A stretch of 64,000 nucleotides of DNA from Nitrospira sp. CR1.3 (GTDB lineage: Bacteria > Nitrospirota > Nitrospiria > Nitrospirales > Nitrospiraceae). Below are positions 1 through 8,139 of the stretch, piece after piece. The notes beneath the pieces are model-generated. The model was not told the DNA's origin. It did not search any database and was given only the letters and a program-made list of their open reading frames with translations. The position numbers were made by a program, and so were the translations under genes. The DNA lies in NCBI GenBank assembly GCA_014055525.1, contig WIAH01000009.1:1-64000 (forward strand), given 5' to 3'. Each line of letters begins with the position of its first letter. Position 1 is the stretch's first letter.

Positions 1-170
1 ACGACGTCATTCCGGGCCCCAAGGTGTTTGAAACCCAGATTCACGGGAAGCGGTTCGAGATGTACAACGATACCGTCCTGGGCTTCAACAAGTCGGGCAA
101 GGAAGTGGCGCGCATTCAGGTCGAAGAGCCCATCTACGTCCGACCCGCTGAACGGGTCAACTGGCTGTAG
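1..170 (+). CDS. C-terminal fragment of an unidentified protein
   Basis: An open frame enters the window (first full codon at position 3) and stops with TAG at 168-170, giving about 55 C-terminal residues that begin DVIPGPKVFETQIHGKRF and end AERVNWL. The fragment is hydrophilic with alternating beta-like segments and has no motif I can assign. A strong intrinsic terminator lies 53 bases downstream, which supports a real gene end. The rest of the gene is outside the window, so I give no function. Confidence 0.6.
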   Translation, partial: DVIPGPKVFETQIHGKRFEMYNDTVLGFNKSGKEVARIQVEEPIYVRPAERVNWL

Positions 171-222
171 GTTTGGGCTGAGACCGGGCGGTCTTTACTA
201 CGCGTAGAAACCGCCTTCGGGT

Positions 223-257
223 AAAGGGCAGAGTATCGATTGGATACTCTGCCCTTT
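223..257 (+). terminator. Intrinsic terminator after the first gene
   Basis: A 15-bp perfect stem (223-237 pairs with 243-257; arm AAAGGGCAGAGTATC) with a 5-base loop is followed by CCTTTTTC. This is the classical form of a rho-independent terminator on the plus strand. It may also stop minus-strand readthrough from xthA, because the stem is preceded by a short A-rich side. Confidence 0.85.
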
Positions 258-331
258 CCTTTTTCTGGTGAATCCTGCCTCTCCACAGTTGGGGTTACTG
301 ATCCCTCGTTCGATTTCTCTATGGTGGAGCC

Positions 332-351
332 CCACGGCTTGACAGCCGTGG
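332..351. repeat. Short hairpin resembling an IS200/IS605 end
   Basis: The 8-bp arms CCACGGCT and AGCCGTGG (332-339 and 344-351) surround the loop TGAC, inside the context GGAGCC...GGCTTCC. Hairpins built on CCACGGCT/AGCCGTGG are common at ends of IS200/IS605-type elements and beside TnpB genes. No transposase frame is present, so this could be a relic or simply the xthA terminator, although there is no U-tract on the minus strand. Confidence 0.4.
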
Positions 352-407
352 CTTCCTGCGCAGGCGGGTGAATGTAGAGAGATAAACTGCGGGAACACCA
401 CGCGCGG

Positions 408-1181
408 CTAGATCGCGAATTCCGCCCACAAGAATGTATGGTCAGAAGAGTCTTGTCGTCGACGAGGTTCGATGTCGACGTCGGCCTTGACGCATTTTTC
501 GGCCAGCGTCGCCGTTGCCAGGATGTGGTCGATGCGCCACCCTTTATTGGCCTCGAGGGAACCAGGCGCCCGATAGTCCCAAAAGGTGTACTGCCGGCGA
601 TCGGGATACAGCTTCACAAAGACGTCCTGGAACCCCCAGGCCAACGCGGCTTCATATGCCTTTCTGGCGTCTTCATGGTAGCAGACGTGCTTGAGATGCT
701 TCTCCGGGCTATGGACATCCATCGGTCGTGGCGCCACATTCATGTCTCCGCACCAAATGGCAGGTCGGTCCGGCGAAAGATGCGTCTCGAAATAACGGCG
801 CAGACGCTTGTACCACTCGAGCTTGTACGCGTATTTCGGCGAGTCAATTTCGAATCCCTGCGGGATGTAGGTATTGACGATCGGTATTCCATCGATCACC
901 GCATGAAGGAGGCGCGGTTCGTCCGGTTCGTCGCCGTCATCGAGGCCTGCACGGACCGCTTCCGGTTTCTTCCTGCTTAAGATTGCGACACCATTGTAGG
1001 ACTTCATGCCGCGAAACGTGATGTCGTAGCCTGAGGGCGCCAGGGCGAGGAGCGGAAACTCGCTGTCCTGCACTTTGGTTTCTTGCAGGCACAGCACATC
1101 GGGTTTCTCCTGTTCCAGCCAGTTCAGAACGACCGGGAGACGTTTGCGAAGGGAATTGGCGTTGAAGGTGGCGATCTTCAT
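408..1181 (-). CDS. xthA: Exodeoxyribonuclease III
   Basis: A 257-residue protein of the exonuclease III/AP-endonuclease family, close to the usual 260-270. It would cleave DNA 5' of abasic sites and degrade 3' ends in base-excision repair in the cytoplasm. The family signatures are visible: Asn7 in TFNANS, the metal-binding Glu34 in LQETK, GDMNVAP in the middle, WRIDHIL, and the catalytic SDH at about 246-248 near the C-terminus. The start is MKIATFN, as is usual for this family. The next gene upstream on the same strand ends 108 bases away, so it may have its own promoter. Confidence 0.95.
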   Translation of the reverse strand: MKIATFNANSLRKRLPVVLNWLEQEKPDVLCLQETKVQDSEFPLLALAPSGYDITFRGMKSYNGVAILSRKKPEAVRAGLDDGDEPDEPRLLHAVIDGIPIVNTYIPQGFEIDSPKYAYKLEWYKRLRRYFETHLSPDRPAIWCGDMNVAPRPMDVHSPEKHLKHVCYHEDARKAYEAALAWGFQDVFVKLYPDRRQYTFWDYRAPGSLEANKGWRIDHILATATLAEKCVKADVDIEPRRRQDSSDHTFLWAEFAI

Positions 1182-1289
1182 CCTGGCCGCGCGGAGGATT
1201 TCGGAATGCTACCAGATGATGCGGACGGGAACAAGCCGACGGCGCCGCAATTCTTGTCGAGAGTGGCGCAGGAGAGCATGAACTACAGA

Positions 1290-2105
1290 TCAAGGAAGGA
1301 ATCGACGAAGTATCGCCTGCTCGATCCGTGAGCGGCCGCGGTCCGGCGCCGGGAATCGCAACACCAAGTGGACGCGTCCCGAATCGGACAATTGAATCGT
1401 AATGCGGGGCTCGGGAGAAGGAGCTTCAAGCAAGTTCGTTTGTTCAAGCAACTTCATCTGGCGGCTGGCTTCCTCCATAAACGGCGAGCATTCCGCCTTG
1501 GCGGCTTCAAGCAACCGCCGTTCCGCTTCGCGCCACTCCCCTCCCGCTTGAAGCGGCACGGTCAGGGTATAGAGTCCGTATTCCTGCCCGGGATTCTCTT
1601 TGACCAGAGGATTGGTAAAGAGCAGGCTATTGGGAAACACGGTCACGCGACCCGTGTACAGGTGTGCCGACTGACCGGGTCCGATCTCCAGAAGCTTGGT
1701 GGCGAAAATATCGTGGTCCAGCACAACGCCTCGATGGCCGGCAATCTGGATCCGGTCGCCGACGGAGTAGACCTTCCCGCCGACCCGCAGGGCAGATCCG
1801 CTCCAACAGAGAATCAGCTCCTTGGTCGCCAGCACGAGCGCCGCCGCCAACGCGACGAGGGAGACGGCAAAGGCTTGGAGCTCGTGCGCCCAGATGACAA
1901 CCAGACCGATCAGAAACGCGAAGACGATGGAATTCCTGGTGGTGACGACCCAACGTCGCTTCGATTCCATCGACAGCGCGGTATTACGGGAGATCCACCT
2001 CACGACCAGGGTGCGGATAATCAGAAGGGACACCAGGAGGATCAGCGACTTGAGGCTGTCCCAGCCTACCGAGCTGTCGAAGCGAATCCATTCGAGTTGC
2101 GTCAT
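1290..2105 (-). CDS. MscS-family mechanosensitive channel-like protein
   Basis: A 271-residue membrane protein. The N-terminus holds about three hydrophobic segments (roughly residues 17-37, 58-75 and 78-98), the last being the Ala/Gly/Leu-rich pore-type helix. It is followed by the small beta domain (VGDRIQIAGHRGVVLDHD) and the VFPNSLLF motif that typify MscS channels, which release solutes on hypo-osmotic shock. I start at MTQLEW because the longer frame would run 38 bases into the lipoprotein gene just upstream. It probably forms an operon with the two or three preceding minus-strand genes (gap 11 bases). Confidence 0.82.
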   Translation of the reverse strand: MTQLEWIRFDSSVGWDSLKSLILLVSLLIIRTLVVRWISRNTALSMESKRRWVVTTRNSIVFAFLIGLVVIWAHELQAFAVSLVALAAALVLATKELILCWSGSALRVGGKVYSVGDRIQIAGHRGVVLDHDIFATKLLEIGPGQSAHLYTGRVTVFPNSLLFTNPLVKENPGQEYGLYTLTVPLQAGGEWREAERRLLEAAKAECSPFMEEASRQMKLLEQTNLLEAPSPEPRITIQLSDSGRVHLVLRFPAPDRGRSRIEQAILRRFLP

Positions 2106-2116
2106 GGCCGAAAGTC

Positions 2117-2542
2117 TCATTCGTTCTGTAGTAGGGCTTCGCGGGTTCCCGGCACGCACTCTTCACGTTTCCATTGCTTGAGTATCTTCTGTTCGTTGAA
2201 CGTCAACGTGTAGCGATAGCAGTAGAGTATTTCCTTGGGACCTTCGCCCGGTTTTCCCAAGAGCGATGTGGCCTGCTTTGTGGCATCGGAAAGACCTGAA
2301 AAATGCAGCGGACTGAGTTCTTTTTCGGTCAGCGGCACTCGATAGGTCCACACCGTATCTCCGCCGAGCGCGGGGGTCTTGGCCGTGTGGGGCGGACCCA
2401 GCTTCTCGGTCACCTCGTCTTGGGTGAGTCGATTGACCCCTTTCTTGAAGTAGCCGTCGCGCCAGGGGCCGCCGCAGGCTACGAGCAGGGATGAGACCCA
2501 CAGCAGAGTCAGAACGGCCCCGATGTGCGACCGCTCCTTCAT
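2117..2542 (-). CDS. Small lipoprotein with a BamE/SmpA-like region
   Basis: A 141-residue protein. The N-terminal signal ends in a lipobox (LLVAC, Cys23), so it should be lipidated and membrane-anchored in the envelope. The stretch after it, NRLTQDEVTEKLGPP followed by a VWTYRV strand, resembles the 'threshold-turn' pattern of the SmpA/BamE fold, but similarity is weak and the function is not assigned. Its ATG overlaps the stop of the preceding gene (ATGA), which argues for translational coupling with the two-helix membrane protein. A much longer upstream start is possible in the frame but would bury the signal peptide. Confidence 0.75.
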   Translation of the reverse strand: MKERSHIGAVLTLLWVSSLLVACGGPWRDGYFKKGVNRLTQDEVTEKLGPPHTAKTPALGGDTVWTYRVPLTEKELSPLHFSGLSDATKQATSLLGKPGEGPKEILYCYRYTLTFNEQKILKQWKREECVPGTREALLQNE

Positions 2543-2778
2543 GACTTCGGCCGGTCTTGAAGTTCTTGCATCCGCTTGACCGAACAGTACAACGCGTAGC
2601 CCTGGGCCAGCATGCCGGTCACCAGGAGCCCCAATGCCGTCTGGAGCCAACGCGATCCGGCATCATCCAATCCGTAGATTCCGATCACGAATCCGAGCGC
2701 GATTGAGACCATGCCGACGAATCGGGCCACCATGGCGTTTACCCGCCAATTGACAGGGGACGATTGCGAGGAAGACAT
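2539..2778 (-). CDS. Small two-helix membrane protein, unknown function
   Basis: A 79-residue protein with two predicted transmembrane helices (about residues 18-36 and 44-65) separated by a short DDAGSRW loop, and a charged C-terminus. I do not recognise a family. It is the first gene of a tightly coupled set: its stop overlaps the start of the lipoprotein gene by four bases, and the MscS-like gene follows. This suggests a joint envelope function for all three. Confidence 0.65.
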   Translation of the reverse strand: MSSSQSSPVNWRVNAMVARFVGMVSIALGFVIGIYGLDDAGSRWLQTALGLLVTGMLAQGYALYCSVKRMQELQDRPKS

Positions 2779-2811
2779 GCTCAGTACGCTACACTGGAAG
2801 GCGGGAACGGT

Positions 2812-3489
2812 TCAACTCCGCGCGGCTCTAAGTTCGCGGGCGCGCATTTCCAACGCCAGGGCCTCTTCCTTCCGCCCTAGTTTCTTCAGGACATTGGCCA
2901 GATCTTCAAGGGTTCTTGCGACCTCGGGATGGGACTGTCCCAACGCATGTTCGCGGATGATCAACGCTCTCCGATACAGCGGCTCCGCCCGGTCCGGCTG
3001 CCCCTGAGAGACGCGCAGCTGGGCCAAATTGACCAGGCTCAATGCGACGTCGGGATGGTCGGGGCCCAGGAGTTTCTCTTTGATCGCCAATGCTCTGGTC
3101 AGCAGGGGCTCGGCCTGAGCATATTGTCCATACATCCGATGCAGGACTCCGAGATTGTTGAGCGTGGCCGCCACATCCGGATGGTTTTCTCCGTGCACCG
3201 CTTGATAGATGCTCAAGGCTTGCAGATAGACCGGCTCGGCTTCGACATGTTTCCCCTGCCCAGCATAGACCTGCGCAAGTTGTGACAGGCTGACGGCGAC
3301 ACGACGGTCCTGAGGGCCGAACTCTTCCGCCTTCTGCACCGCAACAAGGAAAATCCGTTCGGCTTCAGCATAGTTTCCCTGCTGCGCTGCCTGCTGTCCG
3401 GCCGCCATAGCGGATTCCCATGTCAGTTGCTGGCAGGCGACCGGCACCGCCAACAAGAAGAGGCCGGCCGGAATGATCCATTTAAGCAT
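2812..3489 (-). CDS. Exported tetratricopeptide-repeat protein
   Basis: A 225-residue protein with an N-terminal signal (MLKWIIPAGLFLLAVPVAC) that could be a plain signal peptide or an atypical lipoprotein signal at the Cys. It is followed by four to five 42-residue TPR units of the kinesin-light-chain type, with recurring motifs such as HPDVAATLNNLGVL and HPDVALSLVNLAQL. TPR arrays bind other proteins; no enzyme domain is present. It lies on the same strand as the following envelope genes with a 33-base gap, so it may head the same transcription unit. The partner is unknown. Confidence 0.8.
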   Translation of the reverse strand: MLKWIIPAGLFLLAVPVACQQLTWESAMAAGQQAAQQGNYAEAERIFLVAVQKAEEFGPQDRRVAVSLSQLAQVYAGQGKHVEAEPVYLQALSIYQAVHGENHPDVAATLNNLGVLHRMYGQYAQAEPLLTRALAIKEKLLGPDHPDVALSLVNLAQLRVSQGQPDRAEPLYRRALIIREHALGQSHPEVARTLEDLANVLKKLGRKEEALALEMRARELRAARS

Positions 3490-3578
3490 CGGTCTTTACC
3501 CGTCTATTAAAATTCATACAACCCCGTCCTGTGATTGCGCGGTCGATTACCGTATACTGGGCGCTGAAAGGATACATG

Positions 3579-3797
3579 ATGGTCCGGCCTGGCCGCTATC
3601 GTCACTACAAGGGCGGAGAATATGAGGTCTTCGGGGTGGCGCGCCATTCGGAGACGGAAGAGGAATTCGTGGTGTATCGTGCTCTCTACGGGGAGCAGGG
3701 CTTATGGATCAGATCGCAAGCGCAGTTTGAAGAACAAGTGACCGCGGAGGGAGGATCGGTACCTCGATTTCAGCTTCTAGAGCCTGGTCCATTGTGA
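3579..3797 (+). CDS. DUF1653-family protein
   Basis: A 72-residue protein with the signature of DUF1653: GRYRHYKGGEYEVFGVARHSE, then a VVYRALYG core, and a WIRSQAQFEEQV end (motif given in pieces). The function of the family is unknown. I choose ATG 3579 because AAAGGA sits six bases upstream and a good -10 box (TATACT, 3553-3558) lies inside the longer open frame. Its 3' end overlaps the convergent MEKHLA gene by 21 bases. Confidence 0.8.
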   Translation: MVRPGRYRHYKGGEYEVFGVARHSETEEEFVVYRALYGEQGLWIRSQAQFEEQVTAEGGSVPRFQLLEPGPL

Positions 3798-4244
3798 GAA
3801 GCTCGCGGCCTGCCCGACTGTTGATCCCGCTGTATCCATGACCGTCCAGATGAGCGCATTCTCGACGAGAAATCGGCGTCCGGTCATCGATACACGCACG
3901 CCTCGATAGTCGTCGAAAAATCCGCGCGACTTTGCCGCCTCCAACATCCGCTCCCGCTCCGGCTGGTTGACCGGTTCAGCGGTGAGCCGGGACGGCGTCC
4001 CCACCAACTCGTTCCAGGTGGCCTCCCAGAGATCCAGAGCACGCTGGTTTCCATAGTTCAGAATTGGATCCGCCTCTACCCCGTGTGAAACCACTATGAA
4101 GGGAGCATCGAAGAGCATTCGTGACTGGGCTTCCGAGCTCCCCGATCGCTCGATCAGCTCCCGTCCTGTCCAATGGCGATAACTGTCCAGGAGCCACCGG
4201 CTCCATTGCACCGCGGATGGCGTCATCCAAATCAAGGTCGCCAC
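3777..4244 (-). CDS. MEKHLA-domain protein
   Basis: A 155-residue protein that fits the MEKHLA family, a PAS-like domain also found at the end of plant HD-ZIP III proteins. Diagnostic parts are the N-terminal LLDSYRHWTGREL region, NYGNQRALDLWE in the centre (about 63-74) and the conserved TGRRF...NALIW stretch near the end. Family members may bind a small ligand, but no reaction is known. There is no clear ribosome site before the ATG, so the exact start is uncertain. The gene converges with the DUF1653 gene. Confidence 0.75.
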   Translation of the reverse strand: MATLIWMTPSAVQWSRWLLDSYRHWTGRELIERSGSSEAQSRMLFDAPFIVVSHGVEADPILNYGNQRALDLWEATWNELVGTPSRLTAEPVNQPERERMLEAAKSRGFFDDYRGVRVSMTGRRFLVENALIWTVMDTAGSTVGQAASFSQWTRL

Positions 4245-4317
4245 AGGAATACGTCCCGGTCAGCGGATCGGTGGTATCACGTCCCCCTCGGTGAAGCAAG
4301 CAGGAGGAAACGCGCTC

Positions 4318-4348
4318 TTGTAAATCCCATGGGCGACCTCTGTATAAT
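4318..4348 (+). promoter_or_regulatory. Sigma-70-type promoter of leuC
   Basis: A perfect -10 box TATAAT (4343-4348) with TTGTAA 19 bases upstream (4318-4323). Transcription would start near 4355, giving a short 30-base leader before the leuC ATG. The -35 spacing is longer than ideal, so the -10 box carries most of the support. No leader peptide or riboswitch fits in this short leader. Confidence 0.6.
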
Positions 4349-4384
4349 AGTCTTCCCGGTCTCGAGGAGCGAAGGAGCGCGCGC

Positions 4385-5788
4385 ATGTCAGGCCAGACCC
4401 TCTTTGACAAAATCTGGGATTCTCACGTCGTGAGAGCGGAGCCGGACGGGACGACGCTGCTTTATATCGATCGACAGTTGGTACATGAAGTGACGTCGCC
4501 GCAGGCTTTCGAAGGGTTGAAGCTGGCAGGCCGCCGGCCGCGTCGCCCTTCCGCCACGCTGGCCGTCCCCGATCACAATGTGCCGACGACGGATCGCCGT
4601 CTCGCGATCGCCGATCCGATCAGCGCAAAACAGATTCAAACGCTCGAAGACAATTGCCGGGAGTTTGGGATCACGCTCTTCGGCATGAACGACATCCGTC
4701 AGGGCGTGGTGCATGTGATCGGACCGGAGCAGGGTTTCACGCTGCCCGGCACGACGATCGTTTGCGGTGATTCGCACACGTCCACCCATGGCGCCTTCGG
4801 CGCGCTGGCCTTCGGCATCGGGACGAGTGAAGTGGAGCACGTACTCGCGACCCAATGCCTCGTGCAGAAACGACCGAAGACGATGGAGATCAGAGTCGAC
4901 GGCACGCTCTCGGACCGCTGCTCGGCCAAAGACGTGATCCTGGCGATTATCGGAAGGATCGGCACCGCCGGGGGCACCGGCTACGTCATCGAGTACACCG
5001 GATCCGCAATCAGCGCGCTCAGCATGGAAGGTCGCATGACTCTCTGCAACATGTCGATCGAGGGCGGCGCACGAGCCGGGATGGTGGCCCCGGATGACCG
5101 GACGGTCGCCTACATCAAGGGACGTCCCTTGGCTCCGAAAGGAGACCTGTTTGATCAGGCGGTCAAGGCTTGGCGTCAGTTGAAGACGGACGCCGATGCC
5201 AAGTATGACGCCACGGTAACCCTGCGGGCCGACGATATTGCTCCGCAAGTCAGCTGGGGGACAAGTCCCGGGATGGTGACCGGCGTCGATGGCCGGGTCC
5301 CAGACCCCCGGACGATGGGGGACGAAAAGACACGGAAAGCTACGGAACGGGCGCTTGAATATATGGGCTTGACAGCGAACATGCCCATAACCGACATCAG
5401 GATCGACAAGGTCTTCATCGGATCCTGCACGAACTCTCGGATCGAAGACCTCCGTCTGGCTGCCGGATTTGCCAAGGGGAAAAAGGTCGCCAAAACCGTC
5501 CACGCGATGGTGGTGCCCGGATCGGGACTCGTCAAGCAACAGGCCGAAGAGGAAGGGCTTGACCGGGTCTTTCGAGAGGCCGGATTCGAATGGCGGGAGG
5601 CCGGCTGCAGCATGTGCCTCGCGATGAACGCCGACGTGCTTCAGCCCGGTGAACGTTGCGCATCGACGAGCAACAGAAACTTCGAAGGACGCCAGGGCGC
5701 CGGTGGACGGACCCATCTGGTCTCCCCCGCTATGGCAGTGGCCGCGGCAGTCGAAGGCCATTTTGTCGACATCAGAAATTGGGGATAG
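4385..5788 (+). CDS. leuC: 3-isopropylmalate dehydratase, large subunit
   Basis: A 467-residue aconitase-family protein that, with LeuD, isomerises 2- to 3-isopropylmalate in leucine biosynthesis. The three cysteine ligands of the [4Fe-4S] cluster are at 348 (GSCTNSR), 408 and 411 (GCSMC). Other signatures include [21 protein letters not shown] and GRVPDPR (part of the substrate region). A good ribosome site (GAAGGAG) sits eight bases before the ATG. leuD follows after 11 bases, so the two subunits are co-transcribed. Length matches the usual 465-470. Confidence 0.97.
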   Translation: MSGQTLFDKIWDSHVVRAEPDGTTLLYIDRQLVHEVTSPQAFEGLKLAGRRPRRPSATLAVPDHNVPTTDRRLAIADPISAKQIQTLEDNCREFGITLFGMNDIRQGVVHVIGPEQGFTLPGTTIVCGDSHTSTHGAFGALAFGIGTSEVEHVLATQCLVQKRPKTMEIRVDGTLSDRCSAKDVILAIIGRIGTAGGTGYVIEYTGSAISALSMEGRMTLCNMSIEGGARAGMVAPDDRTVAYIKGRPLAPKGDLFDQAVKAWRQLKTDADAKYDATVTLRADDIAPQVSWGTSPGMVTGVDGRVPDPRTMGDEKTRKATERALEYMGLTANMPITDIRIDKVFIGSCTNSRIEDLRLAAGFAKGKKVAKTVHAMVVPGSGLVKQQAEEEGLDRVFREAGFEWREAGCSMCLAMNADVLQPGERCASTSNRNFEGRQGAGGRTHLVSPAMAVAAAVEGHFVDIRNWG

Positions 5789-5799
5789 GTTCAGTTTTT

Positions 5800-6423
5800 A
5801 TGCAGGCATTTACGCAGATGACCGGTCTCGTCGCGCCGCTTGACCGAGTCAATGTCGATACGGATCAGATCATCCCGAAGCAATTTCTGAAGACGATTAA
5901 GCGCACCGGCTTGCGCGAAGGACTCTTTTACGATTGGCGGAGGCGGAAGGACGGATCTCCGGATCCCTCCTTTTTTCTCAATCAGCCCCGTTATCAGGGT
6001 GCGACGATTCTCCTGACCCGGGACAACTTCGGCTGCGGATCTTCGCGCGAGCATGCTCCCTGGGCCTTGCTCGACCAGGGGTTTCGCTGCGTCATCGCCC
6101 CAAGCTTCGCCGACATTTTTTACAACAACTGCTTCCAGAACGGCATCCTTCCGGTGGTGCTGAAATCCGATGAAGTCCAATCGCTGATGAAGGACGCTCT
6201 GGGCTCGGAGGGCTACGGGCTCTCGGTCGATCTCGGCCTTCAAACCGTCACCACGCCGGCCGGCAAACAACACCGTTTCGAGATCGATCCCTTCCGGAAG
6301 GACTGTCTCTATCGAGGTCTGGACTCGATCGGCCTTACCTTGCAACACGAGCCGGCCATCGCCGTGTATGAGGCCCGGCGAAGGTCTGAAGCGCCCTGGC
6401 TGTTCGTCGATCTCAGTTCCTAG
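5800..6423 (+). CDS. leuD: 3-isopropylmalate dehydratase, small subunit
   Basis: A 207-residue swivel-domain subunit that pairs with LeuC. The family signatures [14 protein letters not shown] (about 19-32) and [15 protein letters not shown] (about 75-89) are both present. The start MQAFTQMTG is chosen because the open frame extends far into leuC and only this ATG gives normal family length. The ribosome site is weak, which suggests coupling to leuC translation. Confidence 0.96.
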   Translation: MQAFTQMTGLVAPLDRVNVDTDQIIPKQFLKTIKRTGLREGLFYDWRRRKDGSPDPSFFLNQPRYQGATILLTRDNFGCGSSREHAPWALLDQGFRCVIAPSFADIFYNNCFQNGILPVVLKSDEVQSLMKDALGSEGYGLSVDLGLQTVTTPAGKQHRFEIDPFRKDCLYRGLDSIGLTLQHEPAIAVYEARRRSEAPWLFVDLSS

Positions 6424-6438
6424 CCGAGGAGGTATTTC

Positions 6439-6807
6439 GTGAACTGGTCTCCGATCCTGTTTCCCTTCAAGCTGTTTCTCTGGCTCGTCGTCTTCATTGG
6501 CGCCGCCTACCTGCTGGTGGCATTCAACTACAGCTATTCAGACGGCAGTCGAGCCGGCTATATCCAGAAGCTGTCGACCAAAGGCTGGCTCTGCAAGACC
6601 TCAGAAGGAGAGCTGGCCATGACGACGGTGCCGGGAGTTGCCCCGGTGCTGTGGGATTTCACGGTGTGGGACGAGAAGGTCGCGTCGCAACTGTCGCAAT
6701 CGATGGGGAAGCGGCTGGTGCTGCATTACAAGGAATATCGATATCTTCCGACCTCCTGTTTCGGTGAAACGCCTTACTTCGTGGATCGCATCGAGATGCA
6801 GGAGTAG
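6439..6807 (+). CDS. Conserved single-helix membrane protein
   Basis: A 122-residue protein with one N-terminal transmembrane helix (about residues 9-29), followed by a soluble domain containing YIQKLSTKGWLCKTSEGELAM and a C-terminal YRYLPTSCFGETPYFVD region. Proteins with this pattern are widespread as uncharacterised small membrane proteins; I do not know a function. It starts with GTG, with a strong AGGAGG seven bases upstream. Only 15 bases separate it from leuD, so it is probably in the leu operon by readthrough. Confidence 0.75.
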   Translation: MNWSPILFPFKLFLWLVVFIGAAYLLVAFNYSYSDGSRAGYIQKLSTKGWLCKTSEGELAMTTVPGVAPVLWDFTVWDEKVASQLSQSMGKRLVLHYKEYRYLPTSCFGETPYFVDRIEMQE

Positions 6808-6816
6808 ACGCCTCTG

Positions 6817-7872
6817 CTACAGCCAGCGTTTGTTGCGAAAGACGACCAGCATCGCGATGCCGACCGCCGCCATCACGCCTAAGACCATAGGGTAGCCCCA
6901 TTCCGATCTCAGCTCCGGCATATGCTCGAAATTCATCCCGTAAATGCTGGCGATGAAGCTGAGCGGCATGAAGATCGTGGTGATCACCGTCAGCACCCGC
7001 ATGACGGTATTCAACCGGTAGCTGACGCTGGATAGATAGATATCGAGACTGGCCGACACCATCTCACGCAATGTTTCGATCGTATCGACAATTTGGACGA
7101 CGTGGTCATACACGTCGCGAAAAAACACCTTGGTCGCATGCTGCAGGAAAGGGCAGTCGGATCTCGAGAGATTGTTCATCACGTCCCGGAGCGGCCATAC
7201 CGCCCGGCGCAGAAAGAGCAGCTGACGTTTCAGCGCATGGATCTCCCGAAGCGTTTCGGGTTTGGGATCGGAGACGACGAGCTGCTGTAGGGATTCAATC
7301 TTCTCACCGACCATCTCGAGCACGGCGAAGTAATGATCGACGATCGCGTCGATCAACGCATGAAACAGGTAGTCGGCGCCGGACTGTCGTAGGCGACCCT
7401 TGCCTCCTCGGAGCCGTTCGCGCACCGGCTGAAAGACGTCGGTCCCGTTCTCCTGAAACGACAGCACGAAGTTCCGGCCCAGGACCAAGCTGACCTGTTC
7501 GACAAGCACATCCTGACGCTCCGTGAGGGTCAGCATTTTCGTCACGAGAAAGAAGTAGGTCTCGTAATCGTCGAGTTTCGGCCGCTGGTCGGTATTCGCG
7601 ATGTCCTCGAGCAGCAGCGCGTGAAGACCGAACTGCTTGCCGAAGGATTCCAACACATCCATCCGATGCACGCCGCCGACATTGGCCCAGACCACGGACT
7701 CGTCCGTCGGAGGCGCGAGGAGATCCGGCTGATCCAGCTGCCGCTCCTCGCAATACCCGTCGGCGTAGTGGAACGTGGTAATCGTGACCTTGTCCGACTT
7801 CTTCTCGCCGATATGGACAAGGGTGCCTGGAGGGAGACCGGTCTTCTTCGAGCGTTTCTGAACGAGCTTCAT
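6817..7872 (-). CDS. corA: CorA-family magnesium/cobalt transporter
   Basis: A 351-residue protein. It has a long cytoplasmic N-terminal domain, a helical stalk, and two C-terminal transmembrane helices; the first ends in the invariant YGMN motif (near residue 315) and is followed by an acidic loop FEHMPEL. These define CorA channels that import divalent cations, mainly Mg2+. The start MKLVQKRSKK was preferred over the longer frame, whose first 59 residues would come from the adjacent intergenic repeat. It converges with the leu operon at a gap of only nine bases. Confidence 0.92.
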   Translation of the reverse strand: MKLVQKRSKKTGLPPGTLVHIGEKKSDKVTITTFHYADGYCEERQLDQPDLLAPPTDESVVWANVGGVHRMDVLESFGKQFGLHALLLEDIANTDQRPKLDDYETYFFLVTKMLTLTERQDVLVEQVSLVLGRNFVLSFQENGTDVFQPVRERLRGGKGRLRQSGADYLFHALIDAIVDHYFAVLEMVGEKIESLQQLVVSDPKPETLREIHALKRQLLFLRRAVWPLRDVMNNLSRSDCPFLQHATKVFFRDVYDHVVQIVDTIETLREMVSASLDIYLSSVSYRLNTVMRVLTVITTIFMPLSFIASIYGMNFEHMPELRSEWGYPMVLGVMAAVGIAMLVVFRNKRWL

Positions 7873-7890
7873 GGCTAGTACGTTGACTCC

Positions 7891-8013
7891 AGGATGTTCA
7901 AAAAGGCCGTCCAGCGCGGCCACAGCGAGCGATGAGGCGAGGCATACTGTTCGTCGTATGTCGAGCCTCTGAGCGATGCGAGAACAAAGCTGGCGGCCTT
8001 TTTCAACATATCT
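7891..8013. repeat. Long imperfect palindrome (REP/MITE-like intergenic repeat)
   Basis: The outer arms AGGATGTTCAAAAAGGCCGT.. (7891-7915) and its near-complement ending in GCCTTTTTCAAC.. (7989-8013) match over about 25 bases with few mismatches. A nested inner pair occurs (GAGGCGAGGCATAC against GTATGTCGAGCCTC, about 7932-7968). The whole can fold into one long cruciform or hairpin. It lies just upstream of corA and contains no gene. A short relative occurs at 15068-15103. Confidence 0.75.
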
Positions 8014-8139
8014 GCCAGTGCTTGTACGCAGGTTTTGGCCGATGGTCAAGAGGCACGGACCAGCTCAGACGGCGTCTTTCCGCTTTGAAGGCGAGCGGGG
8101 ACCTGTTAGGCTGACAACACAACCCAGAGAGTATCGGTT

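Noticed and set aside
4388-5761. A 457-codon open frame antisense to leuC
   Set aside because: It is the mirror of a well-supported gene, has no known motif and arises from high-GC codon bias.
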